DNA of 33,983 nt. Source: an uncultured Lachnospiraceae bacterium. Its GTDB lineage: Bacteria; Bacillota; Clostridia; Lachnospirales; Lachnospiraceae. Of the stretch, positions 8,406 to 16,886 are shown one piece after another. A model generated the notes under the pieces. It made no database searches. It was given only the letters and a program-made list of their open reading frames with translations, and was not told the origin of the DNA. The translations under genes were made by a program, and so were the position numbers. How positions within the stretch are numbered: the first letter of the stretch is position 1; each line of letters opens with the position of its first letter. Location of the stretch: contig CABUBX010000009.1 of assembly GCA_902489925.1 (NCBI GenBank), positions 1 through 33,983 on the forward strand. Reading direction: 5' to 3'.

Positions 8406-10175
8406 TTATGTATTTGCTGAATATGCTGCTGCCACATTCTTTTTGGCAAGCCGAATATTTTCTGTAATTTCATTTACGAGCTGCTCAGCAAGAGGATTCC
8501 CGCCTGTATCCATCTGTGCAAGACGTACAGTTATTTCCGTGAGCGCAGCATTTTGCTCATCCTCAGAAAGTCCCGCTTCATTTTTAAATTCTGTTGTTCG
8601 CCTATAAATTTGATAGGTAATTTCACTGTATAACCTAAGTTCAGTAATTCGATTATCCTTATCCGCTACATCCTCCGCCATCAATGCCATCAAATCATTC
8701 CAATAATCGAGATAAGAAACCTCCGCATCACCCATTTGATTGATAACACCAAGCTTACTTTTATAGTAACTGCTTATCTTTCCAAGAACCTTTGCCCTTG
8801 TCTGCCACTTCCCCTTATTATCATTATTATCCCCCAAATCAAGGGCTGACATATCCGCCGATGTTACATTGTAAAACCATCCGGCTGCAGATGCCTTATC
8901 TCCATTGTCTCCGGTCAAATAATAATAAGCCAGTCCCAGCTGATACGAAAATTCCACATAGCCGCTTTTATTTGTCTGAAAATAAGTTTTATTGTTTTGA
9001 TTTCTCCTGTTATCCCGAGAATTTAATATGGACGTCAGCATCATATCATCAGCGGCAGAAAAATCATTGTCCGCAAGCATTGTATCTAATATTGACAAAT
9101 AAGCATCTTTTTTTACCGGATTAAGTGCAATGGCTTTTTTATATAATTCAAGTTTTTCATCTAAGGAAGCCACCGCCGCCTCATCAATATAAAAATCATA
9201 CCCGCGCTTTTGAATTAAATTTTCCGTCACAGCGCCAAGCACTGCACCTATGCCAAGAAAAACTGCTGTCCCTGCACAGACGCAAAAAGCTGCCATCTTT
9301 TTCTTTAATTTGCTTCTGTAAGGCATTCCCAATGCTTCCGGATTCTCCAAATCATATCTCAGTTCAGCACAGGACTGATATCTGTCTTTAATCTCGTATT
9401 GTGTGCATTTATTAATAATAATCTCAAAGCCCAAAAGCGCATCTCTAAATTCTCTCGGTGTCTCATCAATCAGTGATGGCCGACATCGGGTAATCAGCGG
9501 AAAATTAAACGGTGTATCCGCAGGGTCATGCCCTGTAATTAAGTGATGCAGCGTGGCACCAAGACAGTAAATATCTGTCTGAGGCCGTGTCTGTCCGTTG
9601 CCCCCATACTGTTCCGGCGCCGCATACCCCGGTGTTCCGAGGCACACTGTATCCTCTGAATTACCGCTTTTAAATATTCTCGCCGCGCCAAAGTCAATGA
9701 GTGAAATCTCTCCCTCCGGCCTCAGCATCACATTGGCCGGTTTCATATCTCTGTAAATAATCGGTTCCGGTTGCGTATGTAAATAGCCAAGGACATCACA
9801 AAGCTGTTTGCCCCATGAAATAACATCGGCTAAGCCAATCGGAATTCCTTTTGACACCAAAGCTTCTCTGAGAATTTCTTTTAAAGACTTTCCCTGAATA
9901 TAATCCATAACAATAAGAAAAGAAGGCCCTTCATCAATAATATCAACGATACTCGGCAAATATTTATGCTTCAATTCTTTTAAAATATTTATTTCAGCAA
10001 TAAGTCCTTGCCGTACAACTTCAAAATCCCGAACCCCCTCCTTACGTATCTCTTTAATCGCCCATGTTTTGTTAGCTCTTTCGTTAATAGCCAAATACAC
10101 AATACTCATGCCACCCTGACCGATTTGGTTGAGTACCTTATATTTTCCATCAACAAGAGCACCTATTTGAAGCAT
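8406..10175 (-). CDS. Transmembrane serine/threonine protein kinase with helical extracellular domain
   Basis: A 589-residue Hanks-type kinase. From the ATG at 10173-10175 the landmarks are the glycine loop GQGGMS (19-24), the ATP-binding lysine K41, catalytic YRDMKPAN with D143, DFG at 161-163 and APE at 186-188, all intact. A membrane helix follows at about 293-316, then about 270 residues of mainly helical, TPR-like sequence outside the cell. There are no PASTA repeats, so it does not look like a classic PrkC/Stk1 muropeptide sensor. A TTG six codons upstream is possible, but the ATG has a GGGAGGTGG site 4 bases before it. The gene overlaps the phosphatase gene by 13 bases. The pair should add and remove phosphate on shared targets. 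Confidence 0.92.
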   Translation of the reverse strand: MLQIGALVDGKYKVLNQIGQGGMSIVYLAINERANKTWAIKEIRKEGVRDFEVVRQGLIAEINILKELKHKYLPSIVDIIDEGPSFLIVMDYIQGKSLKEILREALVSKGIPIGLADVISWGKQLCDVLGYLHTQPEPIIYRDMKPANVMLRPEGEISLIDFGAARIFKSGNSEDTVCLGTPGYAAPEQYGGNGQTRPQTDIYCLGATLHHLITGHDPADTPFNFPLITRCRPSLIDETPREFRDALLGFEIIINKCTQYEIKDRYQSCAELRYDLENPEALGMPYRSKLKKKMAAFCVCAGTAVFLGIGAVLGAVTENLIQKRGYDFYIDEAAVASLDEKLELYKKAIALNPVKKDAYLSILDTMLADNDFSAADDMMLTSILNSRDNRRNQNNKTYFQTNKSGYVEFSYQLGLAYYYLTGDNGDKASAAGWFYNVTSADMSALDLGDNNDNKGKWQTRAKVLGKISSYYKSKLGVINQMGDAEVSYLDYWNDLMALMAEDVADKDNRITELRLYSEITYQIYRRTTEFKNEAGLSEDEQNAALTEITVRLAQMDTGGNPLAEQLVNEITENIRLAKKNVAAAYSANT

Positions 10176-10954
10176 CCGTCCACCTCCCGACAAGTCCTTA
10201 TAAGTGCCACGGAAATATTGTCCGTCTCATGACGCTGCTTATCCATTTCGATAAGACATGCGGCATTCTCCAACATCTGCTGCTCATTTGACAGCACATA
10301 CGGATTTAATTTTTCATAAATCTCCTCCTCTGTAATCATATGATGAAAACCGTCACTGCAAAGCAGCAATACGATATTTTCTTCGACATCTCCCTCAAAG
10401 AAATCCGGCACTACGTACTCTGAGGCACCGATGCACTGTAAAAGCACATGCCTCTGAGGATGCATGTCAGCCTCCTTTTTTGTCATCCTGCCATTATCCA
10501 ACTCACATTGCACAAATGTATGGTCCTTTGTCAAAAGGTTCAGACTCTCTGCCAACATATACACCCGTGAATCACCGACATTCATAATATAGTATTTTCC
10601 GCCTGCAATCAGCAGCACGACGGCCGTTGTGCCCATCCTTTCCCCTCTTTTTTCTGCATACTGTCTCAGCCTTATATTTTGCTTAGACACAATATTTCCC
10701 CATTGAAATCTCAGCCCGTATAAATCAAGACCTTTTTCTATACTTTCGGGCAATACTTTTTCAAACCAATTCGCCATCTCCCGAATAACTTCCGCGCTTG
10801 CCAGCTCACCTTTAGAAAGCCCGCCCATTCCATCGCAAAGAACCGAAAAACAAACCCGCCCAATACCGGTCTGTGCCGTTTTTATGAGCAATGCGTCTTG
10901 ATTTACATGCTTTTTTATACCTGCGTCACTGTAGCCCGCAATCATAAAATTCAT
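10163..10954 (-). CDS. PP2C-type serine/threonine protein phosphatase
   Basis: A 263-residue soluble phosphatase of the PPM/PP2C family. Metal-binding and core motifs are all present: VNQD at 17-20, DGMGG at 41-45, GDSR at 127-130, CSDG at 199-202 and DN at 245-246. The length is normal for the family. The ATG at 10954 is preceded by GGGGATGG. It is the first gene of the cassette and overlaps the kinase start by 13 bases, the usual arrangement of a cognate phosphatase and kinase. It should act in the cytoplasm to reverse the kinase and dephosphorylate its substrates. Confidence 0.93.
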   Translation of the reverse strand: MNFMIAGYSDAGIKKHVNQDALLIKTAQTGIGRVCFSVLCDGMGGLSKGELASAEVIREMANWFEKVLPESIEKGLDLYGLRFQWGNIVSKQNIRLRQYAEKRGERMGTTAVVLLIAGGKYYIMNVGDSRVYMLAESLNLLTKDHTFVQCELDNGRMTKKEADMHPQRHVLLQCIGASEYVVPDFFEGDVEENIVLLLCSDGFHHMITEEEIYEKLNPYVLSNEQQMLENAACLIEMDKQRHETDNISVALIRTCREVDGCFK

Positions 10955-10998
10955 TTATCCATCCCCTTTTATCGCTATATTCAGTTTTAAAAATTTGT

Positions 10999-11027
10999 AT
11001 TGTGAATTATTTGAAAGATTATTTCAA
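10999..11027 (-). promoter_or_regulatory. Possible promoter and palindrome upstream of the PP2C/kinase operon
   Basis: On the minus strand a TTGAAA box (11022-11027) is 17 bases from a poor CACAAT box (10999-11004). The -35 box is part of an inverted repeat, TTGAAA-N5-TTTCAA, at 11011-11027, which could be an operator. The -10 box matches the consensus at only four of six places, so this is tentative. Confidence 0.3.
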
Positions 11028-11122
11028 GAATACTTTTTGAATTTTAGATATGTCCTATGATTATTTCCATTTTACCGCATCTATTTTTGTCTGCATAGCC
11101 CCCCTTTTTTATTTTTACAAAA

Positions 11123-11158
11123 AAAACCGTATGCAGGCATCAGCCCACATACGGTTTT
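11123..11158 (-). terminator. Intrinsic terminator of the secA-prfB operon
   Basis: Arms at 11123-11133 and 11148-11158 pair perfectly (AAAACCGTATG with CATACGGTTTT) around a 14-base loop. On the minus strand the stem runs into a T-tract. It lies just past the prfB stop. Confidence 0.9.
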
Positions 11159-11164
11159 CAGCTT

Positions 11165-12287
11165 TTATTGTTCTGTTTTCTGTCCAATACTCTGCCATTT
11201 TAAATATTCGTTAATAAACGGGTCAATACCGCCGTCCATAACGCTCTCAACGTTACCAATTTCCTTATTTGTACGGTGGTCTTTGACAAGCTTATACGGC
11301 TGCATGATATAAGAACGAATCTGGCTTCCGAAGCCGTTTTCTGTCACCTCGCCGCGGATATCCGAAAGCTTCTCCATATTCTCCTGCTGTTTTAACAAAT
11401 ACAGCTTTGCCTTTAACATCTGCATAGCTTTATCTTTGTTTTGGAACTGTGAACGCTCATTCTGACACTGTACGACAATATTTGTCGGAATATGTGTAAT
11501 ACGCACCGCTGAAGATGTCTTGTTAATGTGCTGTCCGCCGGCACCGCTCGAGCGGTAAGTATCTATTCTCAAATCATCTTCATTGATTTCAATATCAATA
11601 TCTTCTTCGATATCCGGCATAACCTCACAGGAGGAGAAGGATGTCTGGCGCTTTCCGTTGGCATTAAACGGAGAAATACGCACAAGACGATGAACACCTT
11701 TCTCAGATTTTAAATAGCCGTAAGCGTTCTCACCGTTAATCTGAACCGTAACACTCTTAATGCCGGCCTCATCGCCGTCAAGATAATCCAGCACCTCTGT
11801 CGTAAAGCCCTTTTTATCTGCCCAACGTGTGTACATTCTAAAAAGCATACTCGTCCAGTCGCAGGCTTCTGTACCGCCGGCGCCGGCATGAAGTGTGAGA
11901 ATTGCATTGTTATTGTCATATTCGCCTGAAAGCAATGTTTTGATTCTTAAATTGTCAAAGGCTTCCGTAAATTCATCAAGCATCTCCTGAATCTCAGGAA
12001 TCAGGCTTTCATCATTCTCCTCATAGCCCATCTCAATCAATGTCTCTACATCTTCATAGGCCTGGCTGAGTTTGTGATACTCATCCACAGTATCCTTTAA
12101 GTTTTTAAGCTCTTTCATATAACCGGTACTTTTATCTGCGTCATCCCAAAAGCCCGGTTCCTCCATCATATTTTGTAATTCACCAATCCTAGCTTCTTTA
12201 TGAGCTAAGTCAAAGTGAATCCCTCACTTCCTTTAATGGTGTTTCATAACCACTTAATGTGAATTTAAACTGGTCTAATTCAACCAC
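11165..12287 (-). CDS. prfB: Peptide chain release factor 2, with programmed +1 frameshift
   Basis: RF2 recognises UGA and UAA stop codons and triggers peptide release. The main frame (12211 down to 11165, 348 residues) contains the catalytic GGQ motif in SSGAGGQHINKTSSAVR and the RISPFNANGKRQTSF segment. A short first frame of 25 codons starts at a GTG (12285-12287) behind AGAGGTG, giving VELDQFKFTLSGY and so on. It ends CTT TGA at 12210-12215, preceded by an internal AGGG site. Skipping T12212 joins it to GACTTAGCT, giving a 373-residue protein. This is the known autoregulatory frameshift of prfB: low RF2 slows reading of UGA and favours the shift. The gene follows secA by 44 bases and shares its promoter. 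Confidence 0.95.
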
Positions 12288-12331
12288 AAAGGTCACCTCT
12301 TTCCATGATTTATTCTTTGACTGCAAACGTC

Positions 12332-14908
12332 TTATTTCAGACGTCCGCAGCATTGTTTATATTTCTTGCCGCTGCCGCAAGGACAAGGGTCATTTGGATA
12401 AATCTTTTCTTCTTTACGCTTTACAGGTGCTTTTGCCATAGATTCATCCTTGTTTGTGCCTGTCACCTTGGCAACTTCTTCACGCTGTGCCGGCTGACGT
12501 TCAACGCGCACATGCATCATCACATTGATTGTTTCTTTTGAAACGCCTGCAATGAGCTCATCAAACATATCATAAGCCGCAAACTTATATTCCACAAGCG
12601 GGTCTCTCTGACCGTAAGCCTGAAGACCGATACCCTGACGAAGCTGGTCCATATCATCGATGTGGTCCATCCACTTTCTGTCAATAACCTTTAATAAAAC
12701 AACACGCTCAAGCTCTCTGACCTGTTCTTCTTCCGGAAATTCTTTTTCCTTAGCCTCATACAGCTTAAGCACTTTATCATAAGTTTCCTCAACAAGCTTT
12801 TCTTTCTTATATCCTTTATATGCATCCTTTTCCGTTGAAAACGGCTCTAACGGGAATACCGGAAGCACAACATTGTTGATTTCCTCCATATCCCAATCGG
12901 AAGCCTCCGTATCATCATGAATAACATCACTGACGAGGCTGTTTAACGTATCCTTTGCCATCTTCAAAATAACATCACGCATATTCTCGCCGTTTAATAC
13001 GCGGCGGCGCTCTGCATAAATAATCTCTCTCTGCTCATTCATTACCTGGTCGTACTCAAGAAGATTTTTACGAATACCAAAGTTATTATTCTCAATCTTC
13101 TTCTGAGCCTTTTCAACGGCACTTGAAAGCATCTTATGCTCAATCGCCTCACCCTCAGGGAAACCTAAGGAATTAAAAATACCCATCAGACGCTCAGAAC
13201 CAAACAAGCGCATCAAATCATCTTCAAGTGAAATATAAAACTTAGATTCACCCGGGTCACCCTGACGTCCCGCACGGCCTCGCAGCTGATTATCAATACG
13301 TCTTGACTCATGACGCTCTGTTCCGAGAATAAATAAACCGCCAAGCTCTGCAACACCTTCGCCAAGCTTAATATCTGTACCACGGCCGGCCATGTTTGTC
13401 GCAATCGTTACAGCGCCCTTTTGTCCCGCTTCGGCAACAATTTCCGCCTCCAGCTCATGAAACTTTGCATTCAGCACCTTATGCTGGATGCCTTTTTTCT
13501 TTAACTTTGCACTGATTTCCTCAGAACCCTCAATGGTAATTGTACCGACAAGCACCGGCTGTCCCTTTTTGTGGCACTCAATAATTGCATCAACAACTGC
13601 GTTGATTTTCTCACGGTGTGTTTTAAATACGGCATCATGATGGTCTTTACGGGCAACAGGTCTGTTTGTCGGAATTTCGATAACGTCCATACCGTAAATA
13701 TCTCTGAACTCTTTTTCCTCTGTCAGCGCTGTACCTGTCATACCGGATTTTTTATTGTATTTATTAAAGAAGTTCTGGAAAGTAATTGTCGCAAGCGTCT
13801 TGCTCTCACGCTTAACTTTCACACCCTCTTTTGCCTCAATCGCCTGATGAAGACCGTCGGAATAACGGCGTCCCGGCATAATACGGCCTGTAAACTCATC
13901 GACAATTAAAACCTCATCATCCTTAACAACGTAATCCTTATCCTTTGCCATAAGGTTGTGGGCACGAAGTGCAAGAATAATGTTATGCTGAATCTCAAGG
14001 TTTTCAGGGTCCGCAAGGTTCTCCAAATGGAAGAAATTCTCTACCTTGTGCACGCCCTCCTCAGTTAAGTTGACACTTTTTTCCTTCTCGTCAACAATGA
14101 AATCGCCTGTCTCCTCAATCTCCTCCTGCATAATTGCAGCCATCTTTGTCATCTCGCCCTTGCGCTCACCGCGTTTTAACTGGCGGGCAAGAATATCACA
14201 TACACGATAAAGCTCTGTCGATTTTCCGCTCTGTCCTGAAATAATCAGCGGTGTTCTCGCCTCATCAATAAGCACAGAGTCCACCTCGTCGATAACCGCA
14301 TAATTTAACTCACGCTGTACAAGACGTTCTTTATAAATCACCATATTGTCACGAAGATAATCAAAGCCAAGCTCATTATTTGTCGCATAAGTAATATCAC
14401 AGTTATAGGCTTCCCGACGTTCCTCCGGTGTCATGCTGTTCAAAATAACACCGACAGTGAGACCTAAAAATCTGTGCACCTGTCCCATCCACTCAGCATC
14501 ACGATGTGCCAGATAATCATTGACTGTCACAATGTGCACACCCTTACCTTCAAGAGCATTCAAATAAGCCGGAAGGGTGGACACAAGTGTCTTGCCTTCA
14601 CCTGTACGCATCTCGGCAATACGTCCCTGATGTAAAATTACGCCGCCGACAAGCTGTACACGGAAATGTCTCATGCCAAGCACACGCTTTGCCGCTTCGC
14701 GGACAACAGCATATGCCTCAACTAAAAGGTCGTCTAAAGTCTCGCCATTTTTCAAACGTTCCTTAAACTCATCGGTTTTTCCTTTCAGCTGTTCATCTGT
14801 CAGCTTGGAAATCTCAGGCTCAAGTGCCTCTATTTTGTCTACGATTGGATACACACGTTTAAGCTCGCGTTCGCTGTGTGTACCGAGGATTTTATCCATA
14901 ATACTCAT
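12332..14908 (-). CDS. secA: Protein translocase ATPase SecA
   Basis: SecA drives export of unfolded preproteins through SecYEG by ATP hydrolysis. The protein has 858 residues, near the usual length. It shows Walker A (MRTGEGKT, about residues 100-107), the DEVDSVLIDEARTPLIISG segment, the preprotein-binding and helical regions, and a C-terminal SEC-C zinc motif (CPCGSGKKYKQCC) that normally binds SecB or ribosomes. I chose the ATG at 14906-14908, 8 bases after AGGAG; a GTG three codons upstream overlaps that site and is unlikely. It is the first gene of the secA-prfB operon, a common pairing in Firmicutes, and has its own consensus-like promoter. Confidence 0.97.
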   Translation of the reverse strand: MSIMDKILGTHSERELKRVYPIVDKIEALEPEISKLTDEQLKGKTDEFKERLKNGETLDDLLVEAYAVVREAAKRVLGMRHFRVQLVGGVILHQGRIAEMRTGEGKTLVSTLPAYLNALEGKGVHIVTVNDYLAHRDAEWMGQVHRFLGLTVGVILNSMTPEERREAYNCDITYATNNELGFDYLRDNMVIYKERLVQRELNYAVIDEVDSVLIDEARTPLIISGQSGKSTELYRVCDILARQLKRGERKGEMTKMAAIMQEEIEETGDFIVDEKEKSVNLTEEGVHKVENFFHLENLADPENLEIQHNIILALRAHNLMAKDKDYVVKDDEVLIVDEFTGRIMPGRRYSDGLHQAIEAKEGVKVKRESKTLATITFQNFFNKYNKKSGMTGTALTEEKEFRDIYGMDVIEIPTNRPVARKDHHDAVFKTHREKINAVVDAIIECHKKGQPVLVGTITIEGSEEISAKLKKKGIQHKVLNAKFHELEAEIVAEAGQKGAVTIATNMAGRGTDIKLGEGVAELGGLFILGTERHESRRIDNQLRGRAGRQGDPGESKFYISLEDDLMRLFGSERLMGIFNSLGFPEGEAIEHKMLSSAVEKAQKKIENNNFGIRKNLLEYDQVMNEQREIIYAERRRVLNGENMRDVILKMAKDTLNSLVSDVIHDDTEASDWDMEEINNVVLPVFPLEPFSTEKDAYKGYKKEKLVEETYDKVLKLYEAKEKEFPEEEQVRELERVVLLKVIDRKWMDHIDDMDQLRQGIGLQAYGQRDPLVEYKFAAYDMFDELIAGVSKETINVMMHVRVERQPAQREEVAKVTGTNKDESMAKAPVKRKEEKIYPNDPCPCGSGKKYKQCCGRLK

Positions 14909-14961
14909 TTTATTCACTCCTAACCTGAGTCATTGATACATCCAATAACCCATACTAGGCT

Positions 14962-14990
14962 ATTGTAGCATTATTGCCGGTAATTTTCAA
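14962..14990 (-). promoter_or_regulatory. Sigma-A promoter of secA-prfB
   Basis: On the minus strand TTGAAA (14985-14990) and TACAAT (14962-14967) are separated by exactly 17 bases. The expected transcript start leaves a leader of roughly 45 bases before the secA ATG. Confidence 0.75.
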
Positions 14991-15023
14991 TCTGAAGTTA
15001 TCTTTTTTAATATAGAAAATCAA

Positions 15024-15053
15024 AAGGAATCCCCCTATTCAGAGGATTCCCTT
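15024..15053 (-). terminator. Intrinsic terminator of ridA-degV
   Basis: An inverted repeat with arms AAGGGAATCC and GGATTCCTT (minus strand) lies about 10 bases after the degV stop and is followed by TTTGATTTTC. One base is unpaired in one arm, so it is moderately strong. Confidence 0.75.
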
Positions 15054-15061
15054 GAATTGTC

Positions 15062-15964
15062 TCACACATATTCGTATTTTTTCAAAAATCCGAGACCGAC
15101 AGTCTGCGGACCTACATGGACACTGATTGCAGCGCCGATTCGGCACACAGGAAGTGTCTGATGAACAGAAATTCCCTTTTTCACCAGCATCTCCTTAAAT
15201 GTATCACAGAGTTTTCGCTCACTTCCGTAACCGACAACAATGTGATATTGAGACATGTCTTCACCTGATTGTTCGAAATAAGACTTTGTAAGCTCTGCCA
15301 TTTTTACCATAGCCTTTTTTGTGCTTCGGGAAACACCCTTAGCAGCCAGTTCTCCCCGTCCAAACTTCAAAATCGGTTTTAACCCCAGTGTTGATGCCAC
15401 CGCACCTTTTAACCGTCCGACACGTCCGCCGTGAACAAGATAGTCCATCGTTCCGATAGAAAAATAAATTCTTCCGGTCATAATAAGGCTTCTCAGCTTT
15501 TTGACGCATTTTGAATAATCGAGCCCTGCATTACGCATACGGGCTGCCTCTGTCACTAAAAGTCCCTGAGCAATGGTTGCCAAATGGCTGTCGAGCACTG
15601 TTATTTTGGCATCCGGATAACTTTCTTCCACAATCTGTGCCGCATTACGCGCACTGTTGTACGAACCGCTAAGTTCTGATGAAAGACAAATACAAATAAC
15701 ATCCTCGCCTGCTGCGGCGCACGGCTCAAAAACAGCCATATAGTCACTGACTGACGGAAGGGATGTCTTTGGAAATACATCCGGCATCTCCTCCATCTTC
15801 TTGTAAAGCAGCTCTGAAGTCATCTCACTGCCTTCTTTTAAATAATTTTCATTATCAAAAGCAATATAAAAAGGTACAACATCAATCCGAAGGGCATTTA
15901 AAGTCTCGTCAGACAAATCACAGGCACTGTCTGTTATGAGACGAAAATTTTTATTATTAGCCAA
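15062..15964 (-). CDS. DegV family fatty-acid-binding protein (FakB-like)
   Basis: A 300-residue protein of the DegV family, whose members bind fatty acids and, as FakB, hand them to the kinase FakA for phosphorylation. Family landmarks are RLITDSACDLS near the N-terminus, KTSLPSVSDY, SSELSGSYNSARNAA and GGRVGRLKGAVASTLGLKPIL. The start must be the TTG at 15962-15964, since the next ATG would remove the conserved N-terminal strand. That TTG overlaps the ridA stop by 8 bases, with GAGG upstream inside ridA, so translation is probably coupled. No FakA gene is nearby, which is usual. Which lipid it binds cannot be read from the sequence. Confidence 0.9.
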   Translation of the reverse strand: MANNKNFRLITDSACDLSDETLNALRIDVVPFYIAFDNENYLKEGSEMTSELLYKKMEEMPDVFPKTSLPSVSDYMAVFEPCAAAGEDVICICLSSELSGSYNSARNAAQIVEESYPDAKITVLDSHLATIAQGLLVTEAARMRNAGLDYSKCVKKLRSLIMTGRIYFSIGTMDYLVHGGRVGRLKGAVASTLGLKPILKFGRGELAAKGVSRSTKKAMVKMAELTKSYFEQSGEDMSQYHIVVGYGSERKLCDTFKEMLVKKGISVHQTLPVCRIGAAISVHVGPQTVGLGFLKKYEYV

Positions 15965-16334
15965 CCGCTATGGCCTCGATTTCCACTAAGCCGTCTTTAG
16001 GAAGCTTTGCTACCTGAACACATGAACGTGCCGGTGCTTCTCCCGTAAAATATTCGGCATAAATTTTATTCACTGTGGCAAAATCGTTCATATCTGCAAG
16101 AAACACTGTTGTTTTTACAACATTGCTCAAATTTAACCCTGCAGCTTCTACGACCGCCTTTAAATTCTCAAGTGCCTGCTTTGTCTGTGCTTCAATACCC
16201 TCCGGCAAAGTGCCTGTCTGTGGGATTAATCCCAATTGTCCTGATGTATATAATGTTTCCCCGGCTTTGACAGCATGAACATACGGTCCGACTGCTGCCG
16301 GTGCATTTTTTGCTGAAACAGTCTGTCTTGTCAA
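15957..16334 (-). CDS. ridA: RidA family reactive imine/enamine deaminase
   Basis: A 125-residue protein of normal RidA length. RidA hydrolyses reactive enamine or imine intermediates, such as 2-aminoacrylate, released by PLP enzymes. The conserved region with the substrate-binding arginine is ARSCVQVAKLPKDGLVEIEAIA, and AVGPYVHAVKAGETLYTSGQLG matches the N-terminal part. The start is a TTG (16332-16334) placed 7 bases after a perfect AGGAGGT; there is no better ATG. It has its own promoter and is followed by degV with an 8-base overlap. Confidence 0.93.
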   Translation of the reverse strand: MTRQTVSAKNAPAAVGPYVHAVKAGETLYTSGQLGLIPQTGTLPEGIEAQTKQALENLKAVVEAAGLNLSNVVKTTVFLADMNDFATVNKIYAEYFTGEAPARSCVQVAKLPKDGLVEIEAIAVG

Positions 16335-16371
16335 TTTTACTACCTCCTGTGTCTTTTTTAATAAGACTATA

Positions 16372-16386
16372 TAGTTTTTATAACTA
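16372..16386 (-). promoter_or_regulatory. Palindrome in the ridA leader
   Basis: TAGTT and AACTA arms (16372-16376 and 16382-16386) form a small inverted repeat between the ridA promoter and its ribosome binding site. It could be an operator or a weak hairpin, or chance in AT-rich DNA. Confidence 0.25.
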
Positions 16387-16401
16387 CATGCTCTATTTAT
16401 T

Positions 16402-16430
16402 ATTGTATCGTGTTTCTTCTAAAATAGCAA
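16402..16430 (-). promoter_or_regulatory. Sigma-A promoter of ridA-degV
   Basis: On the minus strand TTGCTA (16425-16430) and TACAAT (16402-16407) are separated by 17 bases. The promoter starts right after the stop codon of the upstream pseudogene, and the predicted leader is about 60 bases. Confidence 0.65.
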
Positions 16431-16437
16431 CGTTTTT

Positions 16438-16866
16438 TTATTTTATTTCATAGCCGTCATACGCAACGGTCATTTTATACGGTACTTTCTGCTGCGCAAA
16501 CCACTCGCACAGCTGCTGATGAGTGCTTGTATAGTGATTAATATGTGTCAGAACAATCTCTGTTTTTTCGTCAATTGTCCCCTGCGCGTATAAATTTTGA
16601 AATACATCCATGCAGCTAAACGCATCTAAATGCCCCCCCCGGCTTTCGTCCATCCGGCAAGACAACAATATAGTTTGCCGAATTTTCGCCCATATTTCCA
16701 AAGTGGCTGCCGCAAAGCGGTGTCACCGTCAGCGCGCCTCATCAATGCGAAACATTGTCCTTGTACGGATTTCTTTTCCGCCTACTTTTCGGGCATTTTC
16801 GCAGACATCACAAGTACAGAAGGGACTTGGAATCCCCTCTGCCGCACTTGTTCCGTAAAATATCAT
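16438..16866 (-). pseudogene. Decayed metallo-beta-lactamase-fold hydrolase with internal deletions
   Basis: Three fragments of one protein lie in different frames. The first (ATG at 16864-16866, behind GGGGAG) reads IFYGTSAAEGIPSPFCTC, then ENARKVGGKEIRTRT, and stops at TGA 16729-16731. It aligns by eye with the intact gene at 1-208. The second fragment (about 16736 to 16640) reads LTVTPLCGSHFGNM and then NYIVVLPDGRK, the late-middle part of the family. The third reads GHLDAFSCMDVFQNL, then TEIVLTHINHYTSTH, and ends at 16438. The metal-binding HxHxDH region between fragments one and two is missing. The second frame change falls at a run of eight G (16633-16640). An 87-residue open frame (16438-16701) is only the tail with out-of-frame residues in front. 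It lies 20 bases after the M18 gene. Confidence 0.8.
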
Positions 16867-16886
16867 TGCCATTCTCCCCTTTTGGC

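Noticed and set aside
8209..8607. Open frame of 132 codons on the plus strand
   Set aside because: It lies opposite the 115-residue gene and the end of the kinase gene, crosses their boundary, has no ribosome binding site and no family-like sequence.
11165..12169. prfB taken as starting at the internal ATG (MMEEPGF)
   Set aside because: The upstream 25 codons with the CTTTGAC recoding site show that the true start is the GTG at 12287.
16633..16640. Run of eight C as a phase-variable switch
   Set aside because: The gene around it also lacks its metal-binding core, so restoring the frame would not restore a working protein.
16438..16701. Independent small protein of 87 residues
   Set aside because: Only its last three-quarters match the end of a metallo-beta-lactamase-fold protein; the first residues are out of frame, and the rest of that gene lies just upstream in other frames.
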